This document shows positions 25,101 to 35,413 of a stretch of DNA of 64,000 nucleotides, one piece after another. Each line of letters begins with the position of its first letter. Position 1 is the first letter of the stretch. Both the position numbers and the translations under genes were made by a program. The notes beneath the pieces are model-generated. The model did not search any database. It worked only from the letters and a program-made list of their open reading frames with translations, and was not told the origin of the DNA. The stretch comes from Botryosphaeria dothidea (taxonomy: Eukaryota; Ascomycota; Dothideomycetes; Botryosphaeriales; Botryosphaeriaceae): positions 620,001 through 684,000 of the forward strand of contig WWBZ02000082.1 of NCBI GenBank assembly GCA_011503125.2, read 5' to 3'.

Positions 25101-25569
25101 TCCTCGTAGCAAGACTGCTCGCGTCTTGACCCGTCCTCTTCTCCAGCGCGTTCTCACCCAGGCCTCAATCATCATGCTTGGTACTTTAGCTGTGTACGTC
25201 CGCTGCATGCAGGATGGAGCCGTAACCGCGCGGGACACGACAATGACCTTCACCACTTTCGTCTTTTTCGACATGTTCAATGCCCTCACCTGCCGCTCTG
25301 AATCCAAGAGCGTCGTCAAAGGCGAGATCAAGATTGCCGGGAATCGTATGTTCAACTACGCCGTTATGGGTTCTCTGGTTGGCCAGATGTTTGTCATCTA
25401 CTTCCCTGGTTTGCAGAATGTGTTCCAAACAGAGGCCCTCACTTTCCCTGATTTGTTCTGGATACTTGTTTTGACAAGCTCAGTGTTCTGGGCAGATGAA
25501 GGCAGAAAAGTGTATACGAGAATAAGGAATCGCAGAGGGTTCATGGGTAGTTATAGTGCTGCAGTGTGA
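22182..25569 (+). CDS. PMR1: Golgi P-type Ca2+/Mn2+ ATPase (PMR1), 1061 aa
   Basis: Four exons: 22182-22319, 22388-23573, 23653-24972 and 25028-25569. The first intron has TGCTAAC as branch point. It is a P2A ATPase that pumps Ca2+ and Mn2+ into the Golgi. The cation ATPase N-terminal motif [18 protein letters not shown] comes first, then membrane helices, then the PEGLP motif in helix 4. The phosphorylated Asp is D439 in DKTGTLT, interrupted by intron 2 within the codon for the Gly. [14 protein letters not shown] and [18 protein letters not shown] form the nucleotide and hinge regions. [18 protein letters not shown] in helix 6 is typical of SPCA/PMR1 pumps. Length agrees with fungal PMR1. 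An insertion of about 50 residues rich in Ser/Gly/Ala follows the actuator-domain region (about 22760-22880), as in other filamentous fungi. The start is the first Met with good context; an upstream start is not excluded. Confidence 0.95.
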
Positions 25570-28157
25570 GGAAGTTGTACATTGATAGAGAAAATCGTAG
25601 GAGAGTTGATTTGTTGGATTAGCGGATCAAACGCATAGTTCATGTGCTTGCTTGGAGGACGCAATTAGATATGTCGCTTCAAAGCATTTTTCGAAGACGT
25701 TCAATGGTGAGCAACAGCTGTTCAATATTATTCTATGTTAAATTCATCGCGACCCTTGGTTGACACAGGTCTTAGGTGTAGCGGAGGGAGTTGGGTGGTG
25801 GTTCACGCCACAATCGATGGCCCTAGAGAAACAGTTCAGGATTCGCCACTGATCGTGGTTGAAGCGGATCTTCACCATACGGTAGGTCGCTGCGCCCTGA
25901 TGCCGTGACGCCGGCTCCTTCCATTCCTACAACTCCATCGTATTTCCCTGAAATGGTAAAGAACCGGATTTGCACATGCCGAACTTCAGCCTAACCAGAG
26001 ACACCCCGCATGACACTCCCAATCACCATTCTTTCACCACCTCCATCCAACTCCCTCAAATATTCGGCCTCGAACGCCTCCAACTCAAGGAATCATGAAC
26101 GTGTGTCGGAACCAATCAAGCATCAATCTTTGACGAGATTCTCTCATGGCTATTACTGTTACCCGTCACCACGCCTCACTTGGCGCTTGCCGATGGCCAA
26201 GTATGGGCAAACACAGAAGATCGGGTTTCAGCACGCGAACAATGAGCCTCGCGATCATGGCTCTTCTGGTTGTGAGGCTTTCGTTCAGTCAAAACAGTCG
26301 TGCTGCATTCGGTCGACCCAAACATCTCTCGCGATGGTATGCCATCTCTGCTCTCAACTGACGCCTGCCGCCATGTTCCACAAGTCGTGATGTGCCGGCA
26401 ATGAGCTCTCACGTCCGTGAAACAACCCGAGCACCTCAGACCTCCACAGGCGGGAAGAAAGGGAGAGCTTGGCCATCCTCTACCCTGCTAACAGTCAGTC
26501 ACCATCCGCTGTCAGACATGTCCGTACCGAGCCAACAAAGATTTCTGTACTACCGTGGATACGCCTCGGCTTGTTTCGCTCTTGCCTGCCTTCGTGCCAC
26601 GAGGGATCCCAGCAACCAGGCTCGGTTCCTGCAGTCGTGCGGCCGTTTCATTTGTATCCACAGCTTGGAATGCGGCCAAAAATGCTCCGACTCGCGAACG
26701 GCTTTGATCAACGGTGCGTTGAATGCCGGTCGAACATGATACAGGAGTAGGATCAGCATATACGGCCACTGATCGCTCCACGGCAGCTGATCTACCGGAC
26801 TAGTCCTTCCGCGGCAATCCCAAGACGCTATCTGGCTTGCTGCATCAGGTTAGACCAGTGATCAACCTGTCTTGGGTGACAGATCGCTCCGCAGTAGGCA
26901 TTAGCTCAAGCCACGCTGTAACAGATCTGGGAGATCAAGACTGCAGCCCAACTCATCAAGTGTCTGGAGACACTTGCTCTGCTTGAGTACGTGGGTGCTC
27001 TGCAAACATTTTCATTCTGCTAGGGCTGACGCTTCCTTTCTCCCGCCGAGCTTGCATGGGACCCTGTGTTATGCAATAAGATGCAGCATGGTCAAGAACT
27101 TCTCAATTTCAAGTTGACTCCAGAAATTCCCCCCTAGAGTCCATGCGTGGAACTCCATGCGGCGTTGTTGTCGCGCGGCGATCCTTCATTCCTCATCGCC
27201 TAGGCAGTTCAGTGCGCCTTAACTTGAAATTGGCGACATTCCACTTTCGAACGCTCCTCTTCCAACATGGAGAGACACAACACGAGAAGGAAACCGGGCG
27301 TTCCACTAGTCCCGGGGGAGGTGACGCCAAATTCTCACGAGAGCAGGCTGCACTCGGGCCCCATCGTGGCGGAGGCGTGGCATCCTGTCCTGTCTGGAGG
27401 CTGTCCAAGCCATGCACGACAGTCCCTCCACCTTCGGAATGAGCGATTGAAGGAAACCGGTCCACACAGCAAGTAGGTTTGTCCTTACTAGGCTCAGGGG
27501 GTGTTCAGTCCTCGTAAAAATGAACAGGCCGTTCTTGTTGAATGCCATGCCTTAAGATTGAGAGCTCGTGCCTGTGCCGCGTCATCGTTAAATTTAGTGC
27601 ATCCTGACACTATGCGTTGGATCGTATCTCATCTATTAAGGATAGGATGATGATACGCTCCATGTATATGAAGAGCAATCGGCCGCTGAAGTTTTCATCA
27701 TACATTGGCAGCAGCAGAAGTGGTTGTATTTCCAAAATCAAAATCAACTTACTTTGGAAAACGATGTAGTAAACCCCCTTTTCTGGAGATCCGGTGTGCT
27801 TACACGAGAGCAGAATGAGGAACAGACAGTGTCAGGCAAGGGCCATCACACATGGCCGGTGGAAGGGTTCGTCCTAAACCCTCATTTCTTTTGGCCGCGT
27901 AGATGATCAAGCCTGCAGCAGGATGCGCCCCAGTGCATATAAAGACAGGCACCCCGCTTAACCCTCGAGACCCAACGGCGACTTTTCTTCTCATTCAATC
28001 TCTTTTGGGGCCCTCTTTGTGGCAACCAAGGGGTTCCTATCTGTACCCCATCGGCTGTTGCCGCTTTCGTTCCACCATACCGCCTGGCTTTGCGGCACTG
28101 ATATCTGTAACACCATTGGCATCATTCCCATCTCTACTTTCCTGCCAGAACTTCAAA
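25570..28157. other. 2.6-kb intergenic region
   Basis: It lies between PMR1 and the cupin gene. Mixed composition, with several chance frames of up to 126 codons and no domain motif, RNA gene or clear transposon end. The last 220 bp hold the cupin promoter. Confidence 0.4.
27937..27943 (+). promoter_or_regulatory. TATA box of the cupin gene
   Basis: TATAAAG in the context GTGCATATAAAGACAG, about 215 bp upstream of the cupin ATG. A pyrimidine-rich leader follows (TTTTCTTCTCATTCAATC at about 27982-27999), typical of fungal core promoters. Confidence 0.55.
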
Positions 28158-29489
28158 ATGGGTTCAAGAGGAAGTCTTCTCCTAGGTCTCATCGCAGCAG
28201 GTCTGCACTGTGTCGCTGCCGTCGATCAGGTGGTCAACGCCCAGCTTCTCGAGGAAACAATGATAGCCCCAACTCGTCTTGATCGGCTTAATCTCTACCC
28301 GGAAGATAAGGATACTGTCTTCGACTTCTACGCACAGCCAGGCATGACTTGGGAACCGGGTTCGGTGGTGAACGCCAATCGTGCCACATTTCCGTATGCC
28401 GCTGGCAATGGCATGACCATGGCATTGCTGAACCTGGGCCCATGTTCCATGCTTCCACCACACTATCATCCCAGAGCCACCAACTATGTTGTCGCGATCA
28501 ATGGCAGCACCGACACGTACATGATCGAGGAGAACGGCGCCCGAACCGTCAAAGTGACGCTCGACGCCGGCAAGATGACCATCTTCCCTGCAGCAAGCAT
28601 CCACACGATGGAGAATAAAGGTATGAGCAAACCTTGTCTCATTTGAACCCTCCCTGCATTTGCACTGTTTGTTCCCTTCGCTTGGGGGGTTTTTCTTTCG
28701 CTGGCGCACCGCTCCTGCATCTGCCGCCGTCTCGGCCTGCGTATGCGCCCCGCCCGCGTTGTACAAAACCGAACTTTTGCTCATTTCCTTGTAACGCATC
28801 TGACCGGCGGCGCGTCTATCCCTGTACCTTTCCTACTCCCTGAGTCTGCCTTCTGAGATCTCCGGCGCAGGAGGCTACTGCGTCTCTTGCGCCATTTGGA
28901 CCGGCGGTCCACGCGGGAAGAAGGGTTTTGGCAGATCGGCGTCTGCCCCCGTTGTACAATGTTCATTTTAAGCAACAGTACTTCTAGCCTTTCCCACTTT
29001 CTCATCATCACGTCGATCATGCGACGTGCAACAGTGAGACTCTTTCCCCTGTCCCGCATCAAGGCAGACCTGTCATTCGGTCGCCTTCCGCTTACCCTTG
29101 GCTACTCCACATTTTCCGGCGTCTCTGTTGTACATCCCTTCTCGTATCTCCTTCTGCCTTCTGCCTTCCTAGCGCGACGCTTCGGCGTCTCCTCTCACGA
29201 AAACCCCAGCTACCAGAAAAGGCGATGCTGACATTGTGAACAAGGCTGCGAAAACGTCCAGCTCGTCTCGGCGCTCAACTCGGAGGACACGGGCACCGTC
29301 AACATCGCCAACGCCCTCTTCAACTGGCTGCCGCCCACGCTGGTCGCGCCCGCCGTTGGCTACGGGCCAGCCGACCTCAACGGGACCGCTCGGACTGTGC
29401 CGCTGGTGGGGACGGGTAGCATTTTCGGACGCAAGGACTGTTTGGCCAGGTGCGCGAAGGCTGGGTATAAGGTCTATGGGAGCGAGTAG
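28158..29489 (+). CDS. Secreted spherulin/germin-like cupin, 235 aa
   Basis: Two exons: 28158-28620 and 29245-29489. Residues 1 to about 21 form a signal peptide (MGSRGSLLLGLIAAGLHCVAA). The cupin-1 core follows: GPCSMLPPHYHPRATNYV carries the metal-binding HxH pair plus downstream Glu/His positions, and FPAASIHTMENKGCENVQLV forms the second motif. The C-terminal part SALNSEDTGTVNIANALFNW is characteristic of fungal spherulin-1A-like proteins, which are extracellular or wall-associated and often induced by stress or sporulation. Enzyme activity, if any, cannot be told. The intron is 624 bp, about ten times the usual size here, with donor GTATGA, branch GCTGAC and acceptor AAG. The join AAA G/GC TGC restores the expected motif, so the splice call is firm despite the length. 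Confidence 0.88.
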
Positions 29490-30080
29490 ACGGTTGGTGG
29501 TGTTTATCTCTCTTTTTCTGCACTTGCATGTCTGTTTTCTCTTCGAGTGCTTGAACGTATTTTCATAGATTTTTTTGCGCCGTTGGGCATCAGAGCAATC
29601 TGAGCTTCTCTCTTTTTCCTCCTCCATATCGTCTTTGAATGTCAAGAAATCTAAGGCCCCGTTGGTATTTGAAATCTTTAGCTAGTGAGAATTCACAACA
29701 AGTGATCTGCTCAGATCCCACGAAGAGAGTCGGTTTATCTTTCCAACATGACTGCAGAATTCCAAAGTTCCGACTTTGCAGAGTTACCAATCTGAATCAT
29801 TTTGGCACTGGATTGTGGCTTTTGATCCTCAATATCAAGGCCCAGCTACTGGCAAGCGGGCCTTCCAATACACTTTGTTAATATGTTCAGTGGAAGTACT
29901 TAGGCCCTGACGTTCCCTCACCACATCATTTGGAACACCGTCATTATTCTATCAAGTCTTGCGACACTAACGTCTTTCTGATTTCTTCGGCACGTTCGCT
30001 CGTGGAATAGCCTTTCGAGTACTGACTTGGGGAGTTTTTAACGGTATATAATGTGCGTCAAAAATTTGACATTCATCACA
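29490..30080. other. Intergenic upstream of tRNA-Ile
   Basis: AT-rich DNA between the cupin gene and the tRNA. A TATATAA (30045-30051) lies 30 bp before the tRNA and may position the pol III machinery. No gene seen. Confidence 0.5.
30045..30051 (+). promoter_or_regulatory. Upstream TATA element of tRNA-Ile
   Basis: TATATAA ends 30 bp upstream of the first tRNA base. Some fungi, such as fission yeast, use an upstream TATA for tRNA transcription besides the internal A and B boxes; whether it is needed here is inference. Confidence 0.4.
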
Positions 30081-30184
30081 GGTCGCTTAGCTCAGTTGGT
30101 TAGAGCGTGGTGCTAATACTGGGGGCCCTTTAATAGGCTTGAGAGTTAACGCCAAGGTCGCGAGTTCGACCCTCGTAGTGACCA
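30081..30184 (+). tRNA. tRNA-Ile (AAU anticodon) with 30-nt intron
   Basis: The mature tRNA is 74 nt. The acceptor stem GGTCGCT pairs with AGTGACC (one G-T pair), with discriminator A. The A box is TAGCTCAGTTGG and the B box GAGTTCGACCC. The anticodon stem TGGTG/CGCCA closes loop CTAATAA, anticodon AAT, which is modified to IAU and reads isoleucine codons. The intron is 30119-30148, one base 3' of the anticodon, the canonical position for tRNA splicing endonuclease. CCA is not encoded as part of the mature tail beyond the discriminator. Confidence 0.96.
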
Positions 30185-31174
30185 ATCTATCTTTTTATTT
30201 TGCCCTGCAGTGGACTGTTGGGTCCTTTTTGGCGGTTTGGAGGCGATTGGGGATGGAATGGAGAATTTTGGAACGGGTGGGTGACTGGGTGGTGATCGCG
30301 ATGGTGTTGGTGAAGGTGTGATGGTGTGGCCGGCCAACGCCGAGGGTGTCACATGGAAAGATTTTGTGACCGAGCACGACTCGTTTTGCCTTCTTGGATG
30401 ATGCTGGATATGCTGGGGTCCGAGAAGGGGGGTGGGTCTCTGAGCTGATAATTGAATACTAGAATATTGGTACGTGGATGCGTTGACTGGTTCAAATCTG
30501 CTGAAGTTGCGAAGTGGAATGGTCTATACTTAGAAAGACTTTATTTACTACATCTCTTTGTGACAATGGCACGCGTAGATTCATGGGGTATCACTGGCAA
30601 GAATGCAGCGGGATTCTTCTTCAATTTCATTACAGTTGAGACGGAGAACATATGCAATAGCTATGCTTCTAAGATGTGCGGCATTATAGTGGACCAGCTC
30701 TTCGGGGAGGGGTTTATCCTTTCTGTGCCCGAAAATCGATGTTACAATGACATTGTGAGCGGAGGTTTCAGGGTTCAAGCTTCGTTTTGACGTCGGAGAT
30801 GTGGAAATGATGGCGCTCATACTAGAACGTAAGGGCGTGGTAGGTGATTGATGATTGTCATACATGCTTATTATATTCAAGATTCTTCAATGTATTACCT
30901 GTATTTAATACGTGCGGGACAGGAAGAATTTCGTCTTGCTCTGATACATCTGCACGGAGATACTCTCGAAGGCATTGGCTGCTCATGATTGATTGATTAT
31001 ACGAGCTCTTGGGAGCTGCAACGCACTGCATTCGGAGCGGGTTTTAGCGGACTTTAGAATCCTCGACGTCATTCTTTTTTTCCCGACCCCTCGACCACAG
31101 TAGCGAACAAGCAAAACACTATCCTCGAGCTCGCCCTACATAGAACCTGCATCCATTGAACCTCCCGACCATCA
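30185..31174. other. Intergenic between tRNA-Ile and SDR gene
   Basis: AT-richer DNA. A 112-codon frame at 30452-30790 (+) shows no motif. The last 150 bp include a T-rich tract (about 31074-31081) and are the likely promoter of the SDR gene. Confidence 0.4.
30192..30196 (+). terminator. RNA polymerase III terminator of tRNA-Ile
   Basis: A run of five T begins 8 bp after the last tRNA base, the usual signal for pol III termination. Confidence 0.75.
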
Positions 31175-32023
31175 ATGACATCTGTCCCTTCCGAAACCCC
31201 CATGAACTACCTCATAACCGGCGCCGCCCGCGGCATCGGCCGTGGTCTGACCCGCAACCTCCTCTCGCGCGGCCACCGCGTCTACCTGCTCGACTCCAAC
31301 AAGTCCGAGCTCGAGAACACGCTGAAACTGGCCTCGGGCTGGGCCAACGCGCCCCAACCCGGCCGCCGCCCCTTCGGCGGCCAGGTCGTCGACCTCGCCG
31401 ACCGCGCACAGCTGAGAGCCGCCGCCGCCGCCGCCGCCGCCTTCTTCGGCGACGACGGCGCGCTCGACGTCCTCGTCAACAACGCCTTCGCGACGCCGCA
31501 CGTGTGGAGCGCGGACAGGCGCATGGACGACGCGGACGACGCGACCATCGAGCGCGAGTGGGACACCAAGATCGCGGTCGGGCTGACGGCGCCGTTCCTG
31601 CTGGCGCGCCTGTGCGTGCCGATGCTGCGCGAGAGGCAGGGGTGTGTTGTCAACGTGTCGTCGACGCGCGCGCGCCAGGCCGAGCCGAACCATGAGGCGT
31701 ACAGCGCGGCGAAGGCCGGGCTGTTGGGCTTGACGCGGAGCATGGCGGTGTCGCTGGGGGAGGCGTATGGGATCAGGGTCAATGCCATCACGCCGGGGTG
31801 GATTGATGTCGATGACGAGAAAGTCGAGGCCGATCGGGAGCGCAAGGGGTGGGGCGAGGCGCTGGGGGAGGCGGACCACAAATGGCATCCGGCGGGGAGG
31901 GTCGGGCGCGTGGAGGACGTTGCGAGGGCGGTGGTGTTCCTTGCGGAGAGCCGGTTTGTGACGGGGGAGGAGATTGTGTTGGATGGTGGGGTGAGCAGGA
32001 AGATGGTGTATCCGGAGGAGTAG
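31175..32023 (+). CDS. Short-chain dehydrogenase/reductase, 282 aa
   Basis: This is a single exon. It is a classical SDR with a Rossmann fold: the cofactor motif TGAARGIG is at residues 15-22, NNA at 102-104, the catalytic Ser at 162/163 (VNVSS), and YSAAK at 176-180 with Y176 and K180. ITPGWI follows, and the C-terminal GEEIVLDGGVSRKM is as in FabG-like enzymes. The substrate cannot be read from the sequence. An Ala8 run, from GCC repeats, sits before the fourth strand and lengthens the loop; codon use is strongly GC3-biased. A second Met at residue 10 directly before NYLITG is an equally good start by homology, since classical SDRs begin just before the glycine motif. No pathway neighbours are seen. 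Confidence 0.92.
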   Translation: MTSVPSETPMNYLITGAARGIGRGLTRNLLSRGHRVYLLDSNKSELENTLKLASGWANAPQPGRRPFGGQVVDLADRAQLRAAAAAAAAFFGDDGALDVLVNNAFATPHVWSADRRMDDADDATIEREWDTKIAVGLTAPFLLARLCVPMLRERQGCVVNVSSTRARQAEPNHEAYSAAKAGLLGLTRSMAVSLGEAYGIRVNAITPGWIDVDDEKVEADRERKGWGEALGEADHKWHPAGRVGRVEDVARAVVFLAESRFVTGEEIVLDGGVSRKMVYPEE

Positions 32024-33010
32024 GGGGGATCTGTAGACAGGGCCAGTTTGACAGAAGATGGTGTTGTGCGGCTGCAGGGGCAGGAGGGGCGGCGCAATTG
32101 GTGGTAGTCTGGCCAGAGTCAACTTCGTCGCAGTCGCATATCCCATGTCCAGTGCGCCCAGAAGGCCCTGTATTTGGCATCGATGTCCAGCGTATCGTGT
32201 TGGTGCTTGTTGACGACACTCGAATGCGGACTGAAGATGGAAAATGATTTGCGCATAAAAGAGGCTCGTTGCACCATGCTGGGTCGGCGGACGTAGAGGT
32301 CAGCCGTACCTGTTGCGACGTTGAGTTAGGACAGTGAGCGGAGTCCGGTGTCGCCAAAAACACCAAGGCGAGACTCACGATGGTGCAAAATATGGAGTGG
32401 GGGTGCTGGAGTCTGCGTGTTGCCAACATCAGAGCTGCTCTCAGCGACGATCACCAAGTCGTTGCAGCGGACATGATCACTGTGCGCTGTCTCATCATCG
32501 TCATGGCATGCAAGGCGTCTTCAGTTCTGATGACCTGGTCTCTGCGCGTCGGACCGCGTTCGTCAGAAGGCCCAGCGCGGGCTGTCGACGCGATGGACTA
32601 TGTGGTTGGCCAAGACACCGAAAATATCAACACCACGTAGAAGATCTCACATGGGTCATCTGTATTAACATGGCGAGAAGCTGGCGGCGGCGACGAAGAT
32701 CTGGCTGTCCGGTGTCCGCCGCCATTTTGCTTGCCCTGCTCGTCGTGCAGGTAGGCGCACGGCGATTATGGCTGTTGCACTCATCCACCTGAGCTGCAAG
32801 CGCTGGATAGAACTTGAGCTGCGGAACCTTGAGCAGGACCACAGACGCGTGGCGGGGAGCGCTGTGACGACACCATGGCAGCGTGCCCGCGTCCACGTCA
32901 CGCCTCCTCAACACTTCAACGCAGCAGCATAATGATCACGACTCGCAACCAAAAGCCCATGGGACAACCTAGCAAACAGGTAGGCAGACCGGCAGACAGA
33001 CAGACAGACA

Positions 33011-33055
<45 letters not shown>

Positions 33056-35413
33056 AATTGTAAGCAGAAGACTTCTTCCTCGAAGCTCCAGGCATGCTGG
33101 AGTGTAACGACGAAAAAGTGAGAAGGCGGCCCCTAAGAAGAGACCTTCGCGTCAGCTCGAGGCAGTGCAATACGAGCGACACTGTGCCCTAGAAGATGAG
33201 CTGAGCTCAGAGCCCCCAAGGCTGGTTCCAAAAACTGGTTAATCTCTTGTGGCCCCGTAGGGACGTTTGAGAGATTAAACTCAAAAGAACAGCTACTGCT
33301 ATTGATCTAAGCCAAAAGGCAAAGAGAGCTGAAGAAGAAAAATAGGTGTTTGGTCGAGGGGGAGGGGGTTTATATAGACTGAGGATGGGCGAGGAGGGAG
33401 GCTAGTAGCACGAGGCCGTTGACAGGGGCATTGTGCACGGGCACCTGTTCCTGCATGGATTTGCGCCTGGAAGACCTGACTCTGTGAATTGAAAGCCTTC
33501 AGAAGAAGAAAATGGGAGCACTCTAGTCCTCATTTAGACATATTCGTCTGCAGATCACTCTGAAGTAGCTAGGCAGCAGATCTTTGTCATCAGTTTTGGC
33601 AGCCACACATGCTGCATGACCCACATGAGCACACTGGGCGCGGGGGAAAAGTCAGCCATACTTCCTCTTTTGTAAATAGAAGTGGACCCAGCTTCTCAGC
33701 CATGATCGTCCTTGTGAGCCATTGTGAATGTGGTTGCCCGGCTGATGATGCAGGCCACTGGAACTGGCATGCACCACGGAGGCTCGACCACGCAGATAAC
33801 GTCCTTAGCAGCATAAAGTGCCAAGGGGCATGTGCGAACACAACCTAGGGCACATTCAGACTAGGGGAGCTGCGCAACGTCCCCATCGAAAGCACTGTGA
33901 GGCACATCTGCGTCCGCACGGGCAGTGTGCTGCGGCGACACTTGTCGGAGGCTTCATGACTACGTCCGCTCGCACATCCAGAATGTCGCACTTGCGACTC
34001 CAGTGCCGTTGCTTTGATTTGGTGATAGGCACATTGTGAGGTACAAAGCCCGCTGTCATGTTTCCAGCAAGGGTTCCGTGACGCCCCACCTACAAGCACG
34101 ACTGCATCCTCGAACCGAAATACACGCAGCAGCAGCCATGCAGCGCAGAAGCACCACATACCTTTAGCCTTGCACGACTCACTATTCGCATAGCAGCTGC
34201 TCTCGACTTAAGTTGGCGAGCGGCCCGCTGCAAGCATAAAAGAGGCGAGAAGGCTCGGCGCTTCAGGGACATCGGTATCGTCGGGACGGAGACTTCTTAT
34301 AGAACGCCATCCTGCCTAGAAAATGCCATGCTGATTCTCTGTGTTGCGGTCAGGCAGGTGATACGCTTACAAAGTGAGGTGTTCCAAGGAAGAGGTCACA
34401 ATCAGAGCAGGTCGCAACTCTACACGAAGCTTTGCCACGCAGGAACCCCCAGCGCGTGAGGAGGGCATTGCTCCTGGCAGCTGTATTTTCGAGGAGCTGC
34501 AAATATTAACGAGAGATTCGCCCTGGTTGTGGTGTTAGAACTAAGTGCTTGGGTTGATGATGAGCCACGACGTTGGACATGATAGTCACCACCAAAGGCA
34601 CTGCTGAATTGAGATGCGTTCACAGAGAAAAGGTGCACGGCATGCTATTACTATCCAAATCAAGGCCCACAGCAACGATCACACAGACATGCGGAGACTT
34701 TGGTTCACTTGTGAAGTCGTGGGTGCTCAGCCTCGCATACAAGATTGGGTATGCGTTGGACTATCTTTCTGGATGGTCGGTGAAAAGCTCTAGGTATCTG
34801 CACCAAGGATGAAGTGTCGAACCACCGCGCAGGTCGGTCCTATGCTGGCGCCGGGCGTGGAGGCTAGCGGTGCGAGGAGACTCTCCACGAGCGTTTGACG
34901 TTCTGCTGGATCCCCTGCGCTTCAGGCTGAGGATTAGCGCGGAGGATCCGGCTGCTTTCGGTGGCGACGCGCGTTGACTCGACAGGCGGCAGTCGATTGA
35001 GGATAGCGCAGTAGGGCGGGGATGGAAAATGGAGGCGAGTTAGAGAAAGAGCGAAGCGGAGCGGAGGAGTCGAAGCTGCCATTGGCCGGAGGGAGCGACG
35101 GGGGTCGAGCGCGACTTGGCGGGGACGTGCAGTAGCTCTCCCGAGAATTGATGACAGCTATCAACACCGGCCTGTGTTTCAGCTGCTGGATGGTCGAGAC
35201 ATTGTTGGCGAGCCTCCAAAGACGTCGAAGTCCCGCCCGCCTCCTGATTCTCAGTGCTTAAATAGGACACCCCGGCGCGAAACAGGCTCCTCTCCAGACC
35301 CTGACTTTCTCCGCGACATGCGCGCAGCCGCCGCGAGCTGCCGCTGCTTTTAGTGCCCGTCCTCCCGACTGCCCCACGTCCTCGACACCGCACTACACAC
35401 GCCCACACCCACA
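32024..35413. other. 3.4-kb intergenic region
   Basis: It lies between the SDR and UGGT genes. It contains the CAGA/CAGG microsatellite and chance frames of up to 152 codons. No gene, RNA or transposon terminus was recognised. The part just before 35414 should hold the UGGT promoter. Confidence 0.4.
32991..33054. repeat. (CAGA)n-(CAGG)n compound microsatellite
   Basis: About five CAGA units followed by about ten CAGG units, uninterrupted. It lies in the gene-free stretch and is probably variable in length between strains. Confidence 0.93.

Noticed and set aside
30452..30790. 112-codon + frame after the tRNA
   Set aside because: No recognisable motif or promoter; AT-rich intergenic context.
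31175..32023. Bacterial origin of the intronless SDR gene
   Set aside because: FabG-like motifs are common to fungal SDRs, and GC3-rich codons also occur in neighbouring UGGT and amidase exons.
31172..32146. 324-codon minus frame opposite the SDR gene
   Set aside because: The + frame has all SDR motifs; the reverse frame is open because of GC bias.
32991..33054. Possible CRISPR-like array
   Set aside because: Simple 4-bp tandem repeats without spacers in a eukaryotic genome: a microsatellite.
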